Assembly (NCBI GenBank): GCA_963763475.1
Contig: CAVXOR010000001.1
Coordinates: forward strand, 62,001-126,000
Origin: AC-32 sp963763475
GTDB taxonomy: Bacteria > Actinomycetota > Thermoleophilia > Gaiellales > Gaiellaceae
Direction of reading: 5' to 3'
Length of the DNA: 64,000 nucleotides
Within the stretch, counting starts at the first letter, position 1, and the number at the start of each line of letters is the position of its first letter. The translations under genes and the position numbers were made by a program. The notes under the pieces are model-generated. The model did no database searches. It was not told the DNA's origin and saw nothing but the letters and a program-made list of their open reading frames with translations. Positions 41,608 through 49,744 of the stretch are shown here, piece after piece.

Positions 41608-43073
41608 GGCCGGGGCGCCCTAGGCCGCAGGCCGAGCGACCGGGCCACCTGCCCCTCGGCGCCGCGGGTGCGCGCCGACATCGCGCGCTGCAACGAGCCG
41701 GGGTCGAGGCCGCTCGCCTCGGAGATGTCCGAGACCTGTAGCAGGATCGCCGCCGGCTTCGGCGCCGGGTCGGCGATCCCGGTCTTGGCGAGCCAGCTCG
41801 CCACGTTCGAGAAGCGCACGTCCTGGAGGTGCTGCCAGGCCTCCAGGTACGGCGTCGGGCTGACCGCGCCGTCGTAGCCCATGAACAGAAGCGAGGCAGG
41901 GTGCACCTCGAAGTGCAGGTGCGTGGGCGTGCCCTGCGCATCGCCGGTGTTGCCGACGAAGCCGAGCATCTCGCCCGCCTTGACGTTCATGCCGTTGCGC
42001 GCGAGCGGCGTGAAGGCGGAGAGGTGCGCGTAGTAGAACTCGTTTCCCTGCGAGTCGCGCAGCCACAGCCGGTTGCCGCCGACATCGTTCCAGCCCACCG
42101 AGAAGACGAGCCCGTCGGCGCAGGCCAGGATCGGCGCGCCGAGCGGGGCGAAGATGTCGTCGCCGTGGTGCCAGTTGCCGGCGACGTCGCCGCGGAACGC
42201 GCCGAAGGTGTCGCCGAACGACGAGGGCCCGTAGACCGGGAAGACGTAGCCGCCCGCGGTCAAGCGCGGCTGCAGTCCGATCGGCCCTTGCGTCACGAGC
42301 GGCGGCGAGCTGCCGCGGTGGTTCGAGGGCTCGGGGGCGACGGGAGTCTGCTTCTGCCTGGAGTGCGCCGGCTGCTTCGGGGCAGGGCCGGGCGCGATCG
42401 GCTTCGGGGGAGGGGCGACGCTGGCCTGCACGTTCGCCTCCGCGTAGCCGACGCGGATCTCCGAGCCGGCCGGGAGCGCGCCGTGTGGCGCGGTCAGGTG
42501 GACCGCGAGCGCGGTCACGAAACCGTGGAAACCCTGGGTGCCGCCGGCCCCGGAGCTCGTGTCGGTGCCCTGCTCGAGCGTGACGAGATAGCCCCAGTCG
42601 CCCAACGCGACGCGGCCGTTCGGCGCGACCGAGGCCGCGGCGCCCAGCACCGTCAGCCCCGAGATCGTCGCGCCTGCGAAGTCACCCCGCGCGGCACGGC
42701 CGCTGGTGGAGCCACGCGCTGCGCCCTTGACAGTCGAGGCCGTGACCTCACCACCGAAGAGGCTGAGTGACTGCACCTGGCTCGTCGCCGCGGACACGCC
42801 CGAGGTGCCGGAAGCGCTCGAGACCGATGCGCTGATCGAGCCGGTGCTGACGACCGAGCCGTCGCCCGGGTAGGCGAAGCCGGAGCCGAAGGCAGCGTGG
42901 TCGGGCGGCGCTGAGATCGAGCCCGCTTCCGCGCCCGCCTGGCCGGGGACGACCACCCGGATCGCCACCGCGCGAGCGGACGCGCCCGCGGTCGAGCCGG
43001 CACCGCCGGCGCCCCCCGTCCCGGCGAGCAGGACGAGGAGTCCGGCCAGCGCCACGAGAATCGTGAGCCGCAT
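41604..43073 (-). CDS. Secreted M23 (LytM-type) metallopeptidase
   Basis: A 489-residue exported protein. The signal peptide MRLTILVALAGLLVLLAGTG is followed by about 230 residues of low-complexity Ala/Ser/Gly beta-rich sequence and a Pro-rich linker. The C-terminal peptidase domain (about 275-420) has FGAFRGDVAGNWHHGDDIFA with the first zinc His-x-x-x-Asp, and GTPTHLHFEVHP with the HxH ligands. Family members cut peptidoglycan cross-bridges or act as EnvC-like activators. ATG 43073 is chosen with GGTGGGG upstream; GTG 43079 is an alternative. Confidence 0.88.
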   Translation of the reverse strand: MRLTILVALAGLLVLLAGTGGAGGAGSTAGASARAVAIRVVVPGQAGAEAGSISAPPDHAAFGSGFAYPGDGSVVSTGSISASVSSASGTSGVSAATSQVQSLSLFGGEVTASTVKGAARGSTSGRAARGDFAGATISGLTVLGAAASVAPNGRVALGDWGYLVTLEQGTDTSSGAGGTQGFHGFVTALAVHLTAPHGALPAGSEIRVGYAEANVQASVAPPPKPIAPGPAPKQPAHSRQKQTPVAPEPSNHRGSSPPLVTQGPIGLQPRLTAGGYVFPVYGPSSFGDTFGAFRGDVAGNWHHGDDIFAPLGAPILACADGLVFSVGWNDVGGNRLWLRDSQGNEFYYAHLSAFTPLARNGMNVKAGEMLGFVGNTGDAQGTPTHLHFEVHPASLLFMGYDGAVSPTPYLEAWQHLQDVRFSNVASWLAKTGIADPAPKPAAILLQVSDISEASGLDPGSLQRAMSARTRGAEGQVARSLGLRPRAPRP

Positions 43074-43123
43074 CCCCACCGTCCACTCATTATCAGCAAA
43101 GACGGCGGCTCGTGGTGCTTTTT

Positions 43124-43519
43124 CTAGGTGTCGGTGGTCAAGCGGCGCCTCGCGAACTCCGCAAAGCGCTGCCGCTCTTCGTCGCTCGGCCCGAGGTCGC
43201 CCTCATAAGCGGGGTCGGCCGCGACCTCGTCGGCGACGGCCAGCACCTCGCGCACGACCTTGTCGCGGTGGCTGCGCGCTACTTCCTCGACCCAGCTGCC
43301 GGTGTCGTCTGGCTCGAGGTCGTCCTCGACGAGCAGGCGGCCGAGCAGCAGGCCGACGCGGATGTACGCGAAGGTGCGGAAGGCGAGCAGGCGGCGCGGG
43401 GAGTCGACCAGCCTGGCGATCTCGGGCCGCTCCTCCTGGATCTGCGCCACGATCGAGCCGATCGGCTCGTCCACCAGCGGAATCCAGAACTCCTGAGCGC
43501 GTTCCACGTCAGGAAGCAT
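43124..43519 (-). CDS. Hypothetical protein
   Basis: A 131-residue, acidic, predicted all-helical soluble protein that I do not recognise. Notable segments are FWIPLVDEPIGSIVAQIQEE, RRLLAFRTFAYIRVGLLLGR and GSWVEEVARSHRDKVVREVL. It has no signal peptide, membrane helix or cysteines. Its start overlaps the end of the half-size TauE gene by 11 bases (a GTG at 43507 would avoid this), so it is probably in the same operon. Function cannot be inferred. Confidence 0.7.
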   Translation of the reverse strand: MLPDVERAQEFWIPLVDEPIGSIVAQIQEERPEIARLVDSPRRLLAFRTFAYIRVGLLLGRLLVEDDLEPDDTGSWVEEVARSHRDKVVREVLAVADEVAADPAYEGDLGPSDEERQRFAEFARRRLTTDT

Positions 43520-43892
43520 AGGGCGGTTTTCGCCGGGCGCGCCAGGCGAGTTGGGCGGCGACGCCGAGCATCAGCACCGCGAACAGCCGCCGCAGCGCGT
43601 GCTCGGGCAGCGACTCGGCGATCTGGACGCCCGCCTCGACGCCCGCGATCGCGCCGAGCCCGAGCACGAGCGCCACTCGCCAGCGGACGTTTCCGTACTC
43701 GCGCTGGCGCCAGACCCCGGCGGCGGCGGTCGGCAGGATGGCGAGCAGCGAGGACGCCTCCGCGTGGAGCTGCGTCAGGCCGAGCACGAGCGTCAGGGTC
43801 GGCACGAACAGGATCCCGCCGCCCACGCCGAAGAGGCCCGACAGCACGCCCGCCACCAGCCCGAGCACTGCCGCCAGCGCGAGTGCCCACAT
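43509..43892 (-). CDS. Half-size TauE/SafE (DUF81) membrane protein, second of a pair
   Basis: A 127-residue membrane protein with four predicted helices. LAAVLGLVAGVLSGLFGVGG holds the GVGGG signature of TauE/SafE sulfite/anion exporters, and EASSLLAILPTAAAGVWRQR the second conserved region. Full-length members have about 250 residues, two such halves in one chain. Here the ATG shares one base with the stop of a second half-size gene, so the two encode complementary halves. Ends before a hypothetical gene. Substrate unknown (sulfite or organosulfonate in characterised relatives). Confidence 0.83.
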   Translation of the reverse strand: MWALALAAVLGLVAGVLSGLFGVGGGILFVPTLTLVLGLTQLHAEASSLLAILPTAAAGVWRQREYGNVRWRVALVLGLGAIAGVEAGVQIAESLPEHALRRLFAVLMLGVAAQLAWRARRKPPYAS

Positions 43893-44233
43893 CAGACGAG
43901 CAGCCAGATCGCGATGCCGGCGAGGAGCGCCGCGAAGCCGAGCGAGAGCGTGCGCGCCTGCAGGCGCTGCTGCAGCCCGGCGCCGAGCACGGCCCCGAGA
44001 GCAGCCGGCAGGCCCACGACCGCCGCGGCGCCCGGCTTCAGCTCGCCGTGGAACGCGTAGCTGACGGCGCCCACGAACGCGATCAGGCCGACCGCGGCGA
44101 GCGAGGTCCCCATCGCCGGGCGCTCGCTGAAATGGGCGACCAGGATCAGCAGCGGCACGACGACGATCCCGCCGCCAACTCCGAAGAGGGCGCTGAAGAA
44201 CCCGGCGACCAAGCCGATGACGACGTAGCGCAC
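43892..44233 (-). CDS. Half-size TauE/SafE (DUF81) membrane protein, first of a pair
   Basis: A 113-residue membrane protein with four predicted helices. VIGLVAGFFSALFGVGGGIV carries the GVGGG signature. RPAMGTSLAAVGLIAFVGAV and GELKPGAAAVVGLPAALGAV match the N-terminal half of TauE/SafE proteins. GTG 44233 lies six bases after a CAGAAT box; GTG 44236 is equally possible. It overlaps the partner half by a single base. Divergent from otsB with only 18 bases between starts. Confidence 0.83.
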   Translation of the reverse strand: MRYVVIGLVAGFFSALFGVGGGIVVVPLLILVAHFSERPAMGTSLAAVGLIAFVGAVSYAFHGELKPGAAAVVGLPAALGAVLGAGLQQRLQARTLSLGFAALLAGIAIWLLV

Positions 44234-44238
44234 CACCG

Positions 44239-44244
44239 TATTCT
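44239..44244 (+). promoter_or_regulatory. otsB: -10 box before otsB
   Basis: TATTCT ends seven bases before GTG 44252. Its complement lies at the right distance from the divergent TauE gene as CAGAAT. The two starts are 18 bases apart, so both transcripts must be leaderless or nearly so. Confidence 0.45.
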
Positions 44245-44251
44245 GCGCGGT

Positions 44252-44959
44252 GTGGAGGATCGGCTGGCGCGGCTGCGCTCCGAGCCCGGCCGGGCGGCCG
44301 TGCTGCTCGACGTCGACGGGACGCTCGCGCCGATCGTGGCGCGGCCGGAGCTGGCCGCAGTACCCGAGGAGACACGCGAGGAGGTGCAGCGGCTCGCGGC
44401 GCTGTACGCGCTGGTCGCGTGCGTGAGCGGGCGGCCCGGCGAGGAGGCGGCGCAGCTGGTCGGCGTCGACGGCGTCGTCTACGTCGGGGTGCACGGGCTC
44501 GAGCTCACGCCCGAGGCCGAGCGCTGGCGTGCGACGCTGCGGCCGTTCGCCGGGGAGGACTGGCCGTGGCTCGAGGACAAGGGCCTGACCGTCGCCTTCC
44601 ACTGGCGCGAGGCTCCAGACGAAGGCGAGGCGCGGAGATCGCTCGAGGCGGTCGCCGAGCGGGCTGAGGCGGCCGGACTCGAGGCGCGCTGGGGCCGGAA
44701 GGTGCTGGAGGTGCGGCCACCGGTCGAAGCCGACAAGGGCACAGCCGTGCGAGCGCTGCTCGCCGAGCGCGGGCTCGAGCGGGCGCTCTACGCCGGAGAC
44801 GACACGACCGACCTCGACGCATTCCGCGGCCTCGACGGGCTCGAGCTCGCGGTGCGAGTCGCGGTCGCGTCTGCGGAGGGCCCGGCGGAGCTGCGCGAGT
44901 CCGCCGACCTGGTGGTCGGCTCGCCGGGGGAGTTGCTCACGCTGCTGCGGACGCTCTAG
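44252..44959 (+). CDS. otsB: Trehalose-6-phosphate phosphatase
   Basis: A 235-residue HAD-superfamily phosphatase producing trehalose from trehalose-6-phosphate. The nucleophile motif is VLLDVDGTLAPIV (DxDGT), with VACVSGRP as motif II, KVLEVRPPVEADKGTAVRAL as the OtsB cap/substrate region and YAGDDTTDLDAF as motif IV. Length is typical of OtsB. No otsA is in the window. Its end overlaps the EamA gene by four bases on the other strand. Confidence 0.93.
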   Translation: MEDRLARLRSEPGRAAVLLDVDGTLAPIVARPELAAVPEETREEVQRLAALYALVACVSGRPGEEAAQLVGVDGVVYVGVHGLELTPEAERWRATLRPFAGEDWPWLEDKGLTVAFHWREAPDEGEARRSLEAVAERAEAAGLEARWGRKVLEVRPPVEADKGTAVRALLAERGLERALYAGDDTTDLDAFRGLDGLELAVRVAVASAEGPAELRESADLVVGSPGELLTLLRTL

Positions 44960-45762
44960 GAAAGCGCCAGTAGCGCCACCCCGGAGACGACCACGCAGGC
45001 GCCGATCAGGCGTGCGGGACCGACGCGCTCGTGCAAGACGACCGCGGCCGCCGCGGTGGCGATCACCACGCTCGTCTCGCGGACGGCGGCGACGGCAGGC
45101 GCGCTGGCCAGCCTCAGGGCCAGCAGCACCAGCAGATACGCCGAGGCCGAGGCCGTTCCGACCACGATCGTCGCCGGCGAGACCGCCGCCCGCACCCGCG
45201 TCCGCCCGATCAGGAGCGAGTAGACGAGCGCCGGCCCGAGCATCACCAGCAGCAGGTACGGCCCAGCCGCCGCGTGGCGGATCCCGTACCGGTCGACCAC
45301 CGTGTAGCCGGCGATCGCCGCCGCGATCACGGCTCCGAAGGCGAGCCCGCCGGGATCGCCCTTCACCCCCCGCACGAGCAGTACGCCGAGCGCGACCGCG
45401 ATCACGCCGAAGACGCCGAGCGCGGAGGGCCGGGCTCCTCCGGCCGCAACGACAAGCAGGAGGGCGGCCACCGGCGCCAGCCCACGCGCCACCGGGTAGA
45501 CGAGGCTGAGCTCGTAACGCCGATAGGCGGCCGCCAGCAGCGCCACGTACGCGAGCTCGAGCGCCGCCGAGCTGAGGATGAACGGTATGGCGTCGCTCTC
45601 GACCCGCCAGGTCAGCGCGGCCGGCAGCGCCAGCACGACGACGAGCGTCAGCAGCGCGACCGCGGAGGCCGCCTCGGTGTCGCGCTCGCGCGCGAGCAGC
45701 AGGTTCCAGAGGGCGTGCAGCCCGGCGGCGCCGAGCGCCAGCGCCAGCGCGTCGAGCGGCAT
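44956..45762 (-). CDS. EamA/DMT-family transporter
   Basis: A 268-residue protein with ten predicted membrane helices in two EamA repeats. The first half includes GLHALWNLLLARE and YRRYELSLVYPVARGLAPVA, the second AVRETSVVIATAAAAVVLHE and RLIGACVVVSGVALLAL. Family members export amino acids or metabolites, but the substrate is unknown here. Start ATG 45762 lies seven bases after a TACGGT box that overlaps the -10 box of the divergent Nudix gene. Confidence 0.88.
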   Translation of the reverse strand: MPLDALALALGAAGLHALWNLLLARERDTEAASAVALLTLVVVLALPAALTWRVESDAIPFILSSAALELAYVALLAAAYRRYELSLVYPVARGLAPVAALLLVVAAGGARPSALGVFGVIAVALGVLLVRGVKGDPGGLAFGAVIAAAIAGYTVVDRYGIRHAAAGPYLLLVMLGPALVYSLLIGRTRVRAAVSPATIVVGTASASAYLLVLLALRLASAPAVAAVRETSVVIATAAAAVVLHERVGPARLIGACVVVSGVALLALS

Positions 45763-45769
45763 GCGCGCG

Positions 45770-45779
45770 ACCGTACCAT
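45770..45779. promoter_or_regulatory. Overlapping bidirectional -10 boxes between EamA and Nudix genes
   Basis: In ACCGTACCAT, the plus strand offers TACCAT (45774-45779), six bases before ATG 45786. The minus strand offers TACGGT (45775-45770), seven bases before ATG 45762. The two share the central TA. The 23-base gap has no room for ribosome binding sites, so both mRNAs would be leaderless. Confidence 0.5.
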
Positions 45780-45785
45780 CGTGCG

Positions 45786-46349
45786 ATGCACCTGACCGAA
45801 GCCGTGCTGGCACCGCTCCGCGAGCGCTACGGCGAGCCGCGACCCCTGCGCTGGGAAGGCGAGGTCAGCTCCGAGGAGTTCACTCTCGCAGGCGCTTCAC
45901 CCGAGCGCCGGCACGACGTCACCTTCTTCGTGTTCGACCCGAGCGGGCGGCTGGCGCTGATCCAGAAGCCGTCTTACCCGGAGGGCGTCTGGCGACCGCC
46001 GGGCGGCGGCGTGCGGCCGGGCGAGCGCTTCGAGACGGGCGTCCAGCGCGAGGCGCGCGAGGAGCTCGGGATCCACATCGAGCTCGAGCGGTTCCTCGTC
46101 AGCTCCGAGGCGACCTTCCGCTCGCCCGACGGCGTGATCGACTGGCGCACGCACGTCTTCTCGGCGCGCACCGGCGAGGCAGAGCTCGATCCGATCGACA
46201 CGCACGAGATCAGCGCCGCGCGCTGGGGGACGAGCGACGAGCTGGCCGGCCCGATCCGCGAGCGGCTGCTGGAGACCGGCCGCGCCTTCTGGCGCTACCG
46301 GGTCGAGCTGCACGACGCGGCGCTAGACCAGCTCGAGCAGCTCGGGTAG
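45786..46349 (+). CDS. Nudix hydrolase
   Basis: A 187-residue protein with a complete Nudix box, GGGVRPGERFETGVQREARE followed by ELGI (G-x5-E-x7-REUXEE-x-GU), which binds the metal for pyrophosphate cleavage. FVFDPSGRLALIQKPSYPEG precedes it, and WRTHVFSARTGEAELDPID follows. An N-terminal 40 residues precede the fold. The substrate (NDP-sugar, CoA, oxidised nucleotide) is not evident. Its 3' end overlaps the convergent HAD gene by 27 bases. Confidence 0.92.
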   Translation: MHLTEAVLAPLRERYGEPRPLRWEGEVSSEEFTLAGASPERRHDVTFFVFDPSGRLALIQKPSYPEGVWRPPGGGVRPGERFETGVQREAREELGIHIELERFLVSSEATFRSPDGVIDWRTHVFSARTGEAELDPIDTHEISAARWGTSDELAGPIRERLLETGRAFWRYRVELHDAALDQLEQLG

Positions 46350-46982
46350 CGCGCGGATCCGCAGGCCGTCCCAGTCGGGCTGCACCTCGCCCGGCAGCTC
46401 CTCGGGCGGCACCTCCAGCAGCACGGCCGTCATCCCGACGCGTTCGGCTCCGCCGAGCTCGTCGTTGGCGCCGTCGCCGACGAACATCGCCTCCTCGGCG
46501 GGAACCTCGAGCTCGTCGAGTGCCAGCCGGTAGATCCGCGGATCGGGCTTGCGCAGCCCGACCGACGACGAGAAGACCTCCGCGTCGAAGAGCCCGTGGA
46601 AGGCCGTCTCGGCCCACAGCCTCGGCACGTCCTCGCTGCAGACCGTGATCAGACCGGTCTTGAGCCCGCGCTCACGCAGCTCGGCGATCGTCTCGGCCGC
46701 ACCCGGAACCGGTACGAGGCCGCGGCGGGTGACGGCGCCTCGCAGCTCGAGCACGTCCTCGGCGGCCTCCGGCGAGAGGTCGAACTGCGCGAGCACGTCC
46801 GCGATCGGGCCGGTCTCGCGGAGTTGCGCGAGCTCGCCGTACCAGCGCTCGTCGAACTCCTCGGGGCTCAGCCCCAGCCGCTCCGCGACCCGCGGGCGAA
46901 CTTCCGCCCACTCCGCGTGCGGCCACTTGGCGATCGTGTTCCAGAGGTCGAGAACCACCGCGCGATAGCGGCGCGGCGTCAC
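46323..46982 (-). CDS. HAD-family hydrolase with DxWxT active-site motif
   Basis: A 219-residue HAD protein. AVVLDLWNTIAKW is the motif I region: the nucleophile Asp is present but Trp replaces the second Asp normally used as acid/base. Motif II is LITVCSED, the Lys is in GLRKPDPRIY and motif IV is FVGDGANDELGGAERVGM. Dehalogenase-type members also lack the second Asp, so hydrolysis of a non-phosphate substrate or an atypical phosphatase is possible. The GTG start shares GTGA with the stop of the PolX gene. Confidence 0.88.
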   Translation of the reverse strand: MTPRRYRAVVLDLWNTIAKWPHAEWAEVRPRVAERLGLSPEEFDERWYGELAQLRETGPIADVLAQFDLSPEAAEDVLELRGAVTRRGLVPVPGAAETIAELRERGLKTGLITVCSEDVPRLWAETAFHGLFDAEVFSSSVGLRKPDPRIYRLALDELEVPAEEAMFVGDGANDELGGAERVGMTAVLLEVPPEELPGEVQPDWDGLRIRALPELLELV

Positions 46983-48703
46983 TTCTTCATCAGCTTCCGC
47001 AGCTGTGCCCAGGTGCGCGTGTTCGCGACCTGCTCGGCGGTGAGCCACGCGCGCCGCGCCTGCGCCACCCCGAAGTCGACGTAGTCCAGCGCCTTCAGCT
47101 GGTGCGCATCACTCGAGATCACGATCGGCACGCCGGCCTCGCCCGCCCGGCGCGCGTTCACGTCGCGCAGGTCGAGCCGGTCGGGTTGCGAGTTGATCTC
47201 CAGGAACGTCCCCGTCTCGAGCGCCTTCTCGATCACCCGCTCGAGGTCGATCTCCATCGGCTCCCGCCGCGTGATCTTGCGGCCGGTCAGGTGCCCGATC
47301 ACGTGCACGTGTGGGTTCTCCATCGTCGCCAGGATCCGCTCGGTCGGCGAGCGGTCGAACGCGGTGTGGATCGAGGCGACGACCCAGTCCCGCTCGGCCA
47401 GCACCTCGTCGGGGACGTCGAGCGTGCCGTCGGCCTTGATGTTCACCTCGACGCCTTTCAGCAGCTTGAGCGGCACGACCCGCTTCGCGAGCTTGTCGAT
47501 CTCCTTGGCCTGCTGCTCCATCCGGCCCTCGCGCAGGTAGTGCGAGTGGTCGGTGATCGCGTAGTACGCGTAGCCGCGCTCCTTCGCGGCGAGCACCATT
47601 TCCTCGAGCGTGTTCTTGCCGTCGGCCGACCAGTGCGAGTGCGTGTGCAGGTCGCCACGTAGCTGGCCCTGCTCGACCAGCTGCGGCAGATCGCCGGAGC
47701 GCGCCGCCTCGAGCTCACCGGCGTTCTCGCGCAGCTCCGGCGGGATGTACCGGTAGCCGAGCCGCTCGTAGACCTGTTCCTCGCTCTCGGCCGTGAAGAC
47801 CTCGCCGCTCTCGACCTCGGTGACCCCGTACTCCGAGACCGAGAAGCCGCGCCGCTGGGCATCCTCCCGCAGTGCGAGGTTGTGCTCCTTCGAGCCGGTG
47901 AAGTGCTGCAGCAGGTTGCCGTAGCTCTCGGGCGGGACCACGCGCAGGTCGAAGCGAAAGCCGTCGTGTGAGACGACCGTCGCCTTGGTCGGGCCCTTGG
48001 CCACCACCTCGGAGACCCAGGTCAGCTTGGTGAAGTACTCCGTCAACGCCTTCGGGTCGCTGGCGGTGGCGATGATGTCGAGGTCGCGCACGGTCTCCTT
48101 GCGACGGCGCGCGCTGCCGGCCTCGCAGACGCGGTCGGCCGCCGGGTGCTCGCGCAGCACCTCGACCACGGCGAGCAGCGCGGGCAGCGCCTGGCCGAGC
48201 AGCGCCCGTGGTGGGCCGGTCGCCTTCTTCTTGCGGGCGGTCGACTTGAGGACGCTCTCTTCGGTCTTCGCGCCCAGGCCGGCCAGCGTCCGGAGACGCT
48301 CCGAGCGCGCGGCGTCCTTGAGCTCGGCGAGCGTCGTCACGCCGAGCTCCTGCCAGATCTTGCGCACCGTCTTCGGGCCGAGGCCGGGGATATTGAGGAA
48401 CTCGACCACTTCGGGTGGGATCGTCTTGCGCCGCTTCGAGAGCGCCTCGATCTCGCCGGTGTCGACGATCTGGACGATCTTGTCCTGGATCGTGGCGCCG
48501 ATCCCGGGCAGCTCCTTGGCCGTTCCCTCGAGCGCGAGCTGGGCGACCGGCGTGCCCGTCTCGCGCACGCGCGCCGCGGCGCGGCGGTAGGCGAGCACCC
48601 GGAATGCGGCCTCGCCTTCGATCTCCAGAAGGTCGGCGAGGAGCTCGAGCTGCTCGGCCACATCCGCGTTGCGAGGGAGCGTCTTCGCCACGACAGCGAT
48701 CAT
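46979..48703 (-). CDS. polX: DNA polymerase X family protein with PHP domain
   Basis: A 574-residue bacterial PolX. The N-terminal 8-kDa-like domain has helix-hairpin-helix motifs (LPGIGATIQDKI, IPGLGPKTVRKIW). The palm has CEAGSARRRKETVRDLDII with the catalytic Asp-x-Asp. The C-terminal PHP phosphoesterase domain starts LRGDLHTHSHWSADG, with further His/Asp ligands in YYAITDHSHYL, HTAFDRS, HVIGHLTG and VISSDAHQ. It works in gap-filling repair with 3'-5' exonuclease activity. Starts seven bases from the divergent mannosyltransferase gene. Confidence 0.95.
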   Translation of the reverse strand: MIAVVAKTLPRNADVAEQLELLADLLEIEGEAAFRVLAYRRAAARVRETGTPVAQLALEGTAKELPGIGATIQDKIVQIVDTGEIEALSKRRKTIPPEVVEFLNIPGLGPKTVRKIWQELGVTTLAELKDAARSERLRTLAGLGAKTEESVLKSTARKKKATGPPRALLGQALPALLAVVEVLREHPAADRVCEAGSARRRKETVRDLDIIATASDPKALTEYFTKLTWVSEVVAKGPTKATVVSHDGFRFDLRVVPPESYGNLLQHFTGSKEHNLALREDAQRRGFSVSEYGVTEVESGEVFTAESEEQVYERLGYRYIPPELRENAGELEAARSGDLPQLVEQGQLRGDLHTHSHWSADGKNTLEEMVLAAKERGYAYYAITDHSHYLREGRMEQQAKEIDKLAKRVVPLKLLKGVEVNIKADGTLDVPDEVLAERDWVVASIHTAFDRSPTERILATMENPHVHVIGHLTGRKITRREPMEIDLERVIEKALETGTFLEINSQPDRLDLRDVNARRAGEAGVPIVISSDAHQLKALDYVDFGVAQARRAWLTAEQVANTRTWAQLRKLMKK

Positions 48704-48709
48704 AGGGGC

Positions 48710-49417
48710 GTGAAGGCGGTCGTCTGCTTGCCCACCTACAACGAGCGCGAGAACCTCGAGCGCATGGTGCTCGCCCTCGCCGACAAGGGCGTCAGCGTGC
48801 TCGTGATCGACGACAATTCGCCCGACGGGACAGGTGAGCTGGCCGACCGGCTCGCTGCCGAGCACGAGCACGTCGAGGTGCTGCACCGGGAGGTCAAGGA
48901 GGGTCTCGGGCCCGCGTACCTGGCCGGCTTCCGCCGTGCGCTGAACGAGGGCGCGGAGCTCGTGCTCGAGATGGACGCCGACTTCTCGCACGACCCGCAC
49001 GACGTGCCGCGGCTGGTCGCCGCAGCAGCCGACGCCGACCTCGTGCTCGGGTCGCGCTACGTGGAGGGCGGCGCCGTGGGCAACTGGGGCCGCGTGCGCC
49101 GGTTCGTGTCGAGCGGGGGATCGTGGTACGCGCGGGTGCTGCTCGGAGTCGCCGTGCGGGACATGACCTGCGGCTTCAGGTGCTACCGGCGCGCCGTGCT
49201 CGAGACCCTCGACCTCGACGCGATCGCCTCCCAGGGATACGTCTTCCAGATCGAGAGCACCTACCGCACTCTTCGCGCCGGCTTTCGCGTCGTCGAGATC
49301 CCGATCACCTTCGTCGACCGCGAGCTCGGCGGCTCGAAGATGAGCCGCCGGATCGTGCTCGAGGCGATCTGGAAGGTGCCCGTCCTGAGACTCCGGGCGC
49401 TAGCGGGTCGACTGTAG
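48710..49417 (+). CDS. Polyprenol-phosphate mannosyltransferase (GT2)
   Basis: A 235-residue family 2 glycosyltransferase of the DPM1/Ppm1 catalytic type. VCLPTYNERENLERMVLALA, VIDDNSPDGTGE, EMDADFSHDPHDVPRLVAAA (DAD metal motif) and GSRYVEGGAVGNW are typical. RELGGSKMSRRIVLEAIW near the end matches the soluble DPM1 tail; no membrane domain is fused. It makes polyprenyl-P-mannose for lipoglycans or protein mannosylation. GTG 48710 follows GATCAT by six bases, again without a leader. Confidence 0.9.
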   Translation: MKAVVCLPTYNERENLERMVLALADKGVSVLVIDDNSPDGTGELADRLAAEHEHVEVLHREVKEGLGPAYLAGFRRALNEGAELVLEMDADFSHDPHDVPRLVAAAADADLVLGSRYVEGGAVGNWGRVRRFVSSGGSWYARVLLGVAVRDMTCGFRCYRRAVLETLDLDAIASQGYVFQIESTYRTLRAGFRVVEIPITFVDRELGGSKMSRRIVLEAIWKVPVLRLRALAGRL

Positions 49418-49420
49418 AGT
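49415..49420 (+). promoter_or_regulatory. -10 box of a leaderless thioredoxin promoter
   Basis: TAGAGT lies exactly six bases before GTG 49427 and overlaps the stop of the mannosyltransferase gene. There is no ribosome binding site in between. Confidence 0.45.
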
Positions 49421-49426
49421 CGAAGC

Positions 49427-49744
49427 GTGCTCGAGCTGACCGACGCGACCTTCGAGCAGGAGGTCCTGCAGGCGAAGACCCCGGTCGTGGTCGACTTCTG
49501 GGCCCCCTGGTGCGGGCCCTGCAGGGCCGTCGAGCCGATCCTCGCCGAGCTCGCGGCCGAGCACGAGGGCCGGGTCAAGTTCGCCAAGCTCGACATCGAC
49601 CAGAACCTGCAGACCGCCTCGCGCTACGAGGTGCTCTCGATCCCGACCGCGATCCTCTTCCAGGACGGCGAGGCGCGCGGGACGGTGATCGGCGCACGCC
49701 CCCGCTCGTACTACGAGCAGGCGTGGGCCGAATGGCTCACGTAG
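49427..49744 (+). CDS. trxA: Thioredoxin
   Basis: A 105-residue thioredoxin with the active site VVDFWAPWCGPCRAVEPIL, the cis-Pro in SIPTAILFQDG and a typical C-terminal helix. Length and motif fit a cytoplasmic TrxA that reduces protein disulfides with thioredoxin reductase, which is not in the window. The 3' end overlaps the convergent permease gene by eight bases. Confidence 0.95.
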   Translation: MLELTDATFEQEVLQAKTPVVVDFWAPWCGPCRAVEPILAELAAEHEGRVKFAKLDIDQNLQTASRYEVLSIPTAILFQDGEARGTVIGARPRSYYEQAWAEWLT

